Origin: Lachnoclostridium phytofermentans
GTDB lineage: Bacteria; Bacillota; Clostridia; Lachnospirales; Lachnospiraceae
DNA length: 6,068 bases
Direction: 5' to 3'
Assembly (NCBI GenBank): GCA_003526525.1
Contig: DPVV01000557.1
Span: forward strand, 666-6,733
The first letter of the stretch is position 1, and every line of letters begins with the position of its first letter. The notes under the pieces were generated by a model. That model was not told where the DNA came from. It saw nothing but the letters and a program-made list of their open reading frames with translations, and did not search any database. The translations under genes were made by a program, and so were the position numbers. This document shows positions 4,581 through 6,068 of this stretch, in pieces.

Positions 4581-6068
4581 ATGGTACAAATAAAAGAAAG
4601 AATTGGGAAGTTGATTGAGGATATTGGTCAGCTAAGATATCAAGATGAATTTAGCAATATTGGTTTTAAGATGCTAAAATCAGATGAAAAACTTGAGGAT
4701 ATTAAAAATTTAAATACAGATAGTTGGGCTGATTTTAAAGAGAATCAACTTTGGGGTGGGGATCTTGAATATTTTTGGTTTGAAACTATTGTAACAATTC
4801 CAGAACAATTTGATGGAAAATGCGTAGTGTTTGAACTTAGTACGGGCAAAGAAGGTGAATGGGATGCAATTAATCCACAATTCGCTGTTTATATTGATGG
4901 TATGTTAAGACAAGGTTTTGATGTAAATCATAGAGAAATTGTTTTATCAGAGTCAGCAAAATGGGGAGAAAATTATCGAATAATTTTATCTGCATTTACA
5001 GGAACTTCGAATTTTCGGTTGACACTAAATGCAAGATTAAGAGTACTGGATTGTGAAACAGAGAAATATTATTATGATCTATTAGTTCCATATGAGAACA
5101 TGAAATTATTAGAGCAGGATGATAAAAATTATCTTGTTACTTTAAAATGTTTGAATGAATCATTGAATTTAGTAGATCTAAGATGTGAATATTCAGAGGA
5201 GTATTATAATTCTTTACATAGAGCACAGAATTACTTAATGGAAGAATTTTATGAAAAACATTGTGGTGAAAGTGAAAGTACGGTATGTTGTATCGGGCAT
5301 ACACATATAGATGTTGCATGGTTATGGACGTTAGAGGTTACAAAAGATAAGGTAGCTAGAAGTTTTTCAACTGTAATTGAATTGATGGAAAAGTATCCGG
5401 AATATAAATTTATGGCGAGTCAACCTCAATTGTTGGATTATGTTAAAAAGAATGTGCCAGAACTTTTTGAAAACATAAAAGAAAAAATAAGAGAAGGCCG
5501 GTTTGAGGTCGAGGGTGGCATGTGGTTAGAAGCTGATTGCAATTTAACATCAGGAGAATCTTTAGTGAGACAATTTTTGCATGGAAAAAAATTCATGAAA
5601 GATGAATTTGATAAGGATAATATTGTCTTGTGGCTTCCAGATGTGTTTGGATATTCCGCAGCATTACCTCAAATCATGAAGAAATCTGGAATTAAATACT
5701 TTGTTACTTCTAAGATTAGTTGGAGTGAATTTAATCAGATGCCATTTGATACGTTTTTATGGCAAGGTATAGATGGAAGTGAAATATTATCTCATTTTAT
5801 TACGACACAAGATTATAAAGTAAATACGGATCAGCCTATCAATGATCAACAACAAACAACATATGTTGGAAAAATAACGCCAAGTCATGTAAAAGGATGT
5901 TGGAGAAGATATAGTCAAAAACATATGAATAATGAAGTGATGCTATCGTTTGGTTATGGTGATGGGGGTGGCGGACCAACAAAAGAAATGTTAGAGTATG
6001 CTAGAAGAATGGAAAAAGGACTTCCGGGATGTCCCAAAACTGTAAATGGTACTCTAGATGATTTTATG
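4581..6068 (+). CDS. Alpha-mannosidase, glycoside hydrolase family 38 (3' truncated by window edge)
   Basis: There are 496 uninterrupted codons and no stop before the right edge; bacterial relatives are usually about 1,000 residues or more, so roughly half is present. The enzyme hydrolyses terminal alpha-mannosyl linkages by a retaining, zinc-dependent mechanism. There is no signal peptide, so it should act in the cytoplasm on imported material. Residues 1-230 form the N-terminal domain found in bacterial and class II enzymes. The catalytic domain starts at CCIGHTHIDVAWLW (236-249), with zinc ligands His242 and Asp244 by analogy with Drosophila Golgi mannosidase II. It continues with EGGMWLEADCNLTSGESLVRQ (311-331) and WLPDVFGYSAALPQI (351-365), where Asp354 is the expected nucleophile and a zinc ligand. 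WQGIDGSE (394-401) and FGYGDGGGGPTKEMLE (457-472) follow. The fourth zinc ligand, a His in a FHD motif, should lie beyond the edge. The gene follows the permeases at 109 bp and is probably in their operon. Confidence 0.95.
   Translation, partial: MVQIKERIGKLIEDIGQLRYQDEFSNIGFKMLKSDEKLEDIKNLNTDSWADFKENQLWGGDLEYFWFETIVTIPEQFDGKCVVFELSTGKEGEWDAINPQFAVYIDGMLRQGFDVNHREIVLSESAKWGENYRIILSAFTGTSNFRLTLNARLRVLDCETEKYYYDLLVPYENMKLLEQDDKNYLVTLKCLNESLNLVDLRCEYSEEYYNSLHRAQNYLMEEFYEKHCGESESTVCCIGHTHIDVAWLWTLEVTKDKVARSFSTVIELMEKYPEYKFMASQPQLLDYVKKNVPELFENIKEKIREGRFEVEGGMWLEADCNLTSGESLVRQFLHGKKFMKDEFDKDNIVLWLPDVFGYSAALPQIMKKSGIKYFVTSKISWSEFNQMPFDTFLWQGIDGSEILSHFITTQDYKVNTDQPINDQQQTTYVGKITPSHVKGCWRRYSQKHMNNEVMLSFGYGDGGGGPTKEMLEYARRMEKGLPGCPKTVNGTLDDFM

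Noticed and set aside
5137..5319. Minus-strand frame of 60 codons
   Set aside because: It is antisense to the mannosidase gene across the start of its catalytic domain and has no independent support.

Overview
The window reads as one carbohydrate-utilisation locus of a low-GC, Gram-positive anaerobe of the Clostridia, most like the Lachnospiraceae. The grounds are the AT-rich DNA with many AAA, TTA and ATA codons, strong GGAG-type ribosome-binding sites, a lipoprotein-anchored sugar-binding protein, and a sugar ABC transporter with no ATPase gene beside it. The organism assignment is an inference from style, not from a marker gene. All five genes lie on the + strand.

Layout: (1) 2-727 is the C-terminal sugar-sensing domain of a LacI-type or AraR-type (GntR/LacI hybrid) repressor; its DNA-binding domain lies off the left edge. 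(2) 728-1045 is a very AT-rich gap with no gene. It holds a hairpin just after the regulator, a 14-bp palindrome, a 12-bp-period AT repeat, a near-consensus promoter (TTGACA, 16 bp, TATAAT) and a perfect 9-bp inverted repeat inside that promoter. A second copy of the half-site lies at the predicted transcription start. (3) 1046-2509 encodes the lipoprotein solute-binding protein. (4) 2510-2676 is an intercistronic gap with a strong stem-loop. (5) 2677-3579 and 3590-4471 encode the two MalF/MalG-type permeases. (6) 4472-4580 is a short gap with a strong, unused-looking ribosome-binding site and a possible five-codon leader. (7) From 4581 to the right edge runs the first 496 codons of a GH38 alpha-mannosidase, with no frameshift or internal stop.

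Proposed working model (inference): an alpha-mannoside or mannose-containing oligosaccharide is captured by the lipoprotein, imported by the two permeases powered by an ATPase encoded elsewhere, and cleaved in the cytoplasm by the GH38 enzyme. The upstream regulator would act at the palindromic operator. The stem-loop after the binding-protein gene would keep that protein in excess over the permeases. None of the gene families is new. The parts worth a second look are the operator architecture, the two hairpins, the odd leader ahead of the mannosidase, and the specific pairing of this transporter with GH38.
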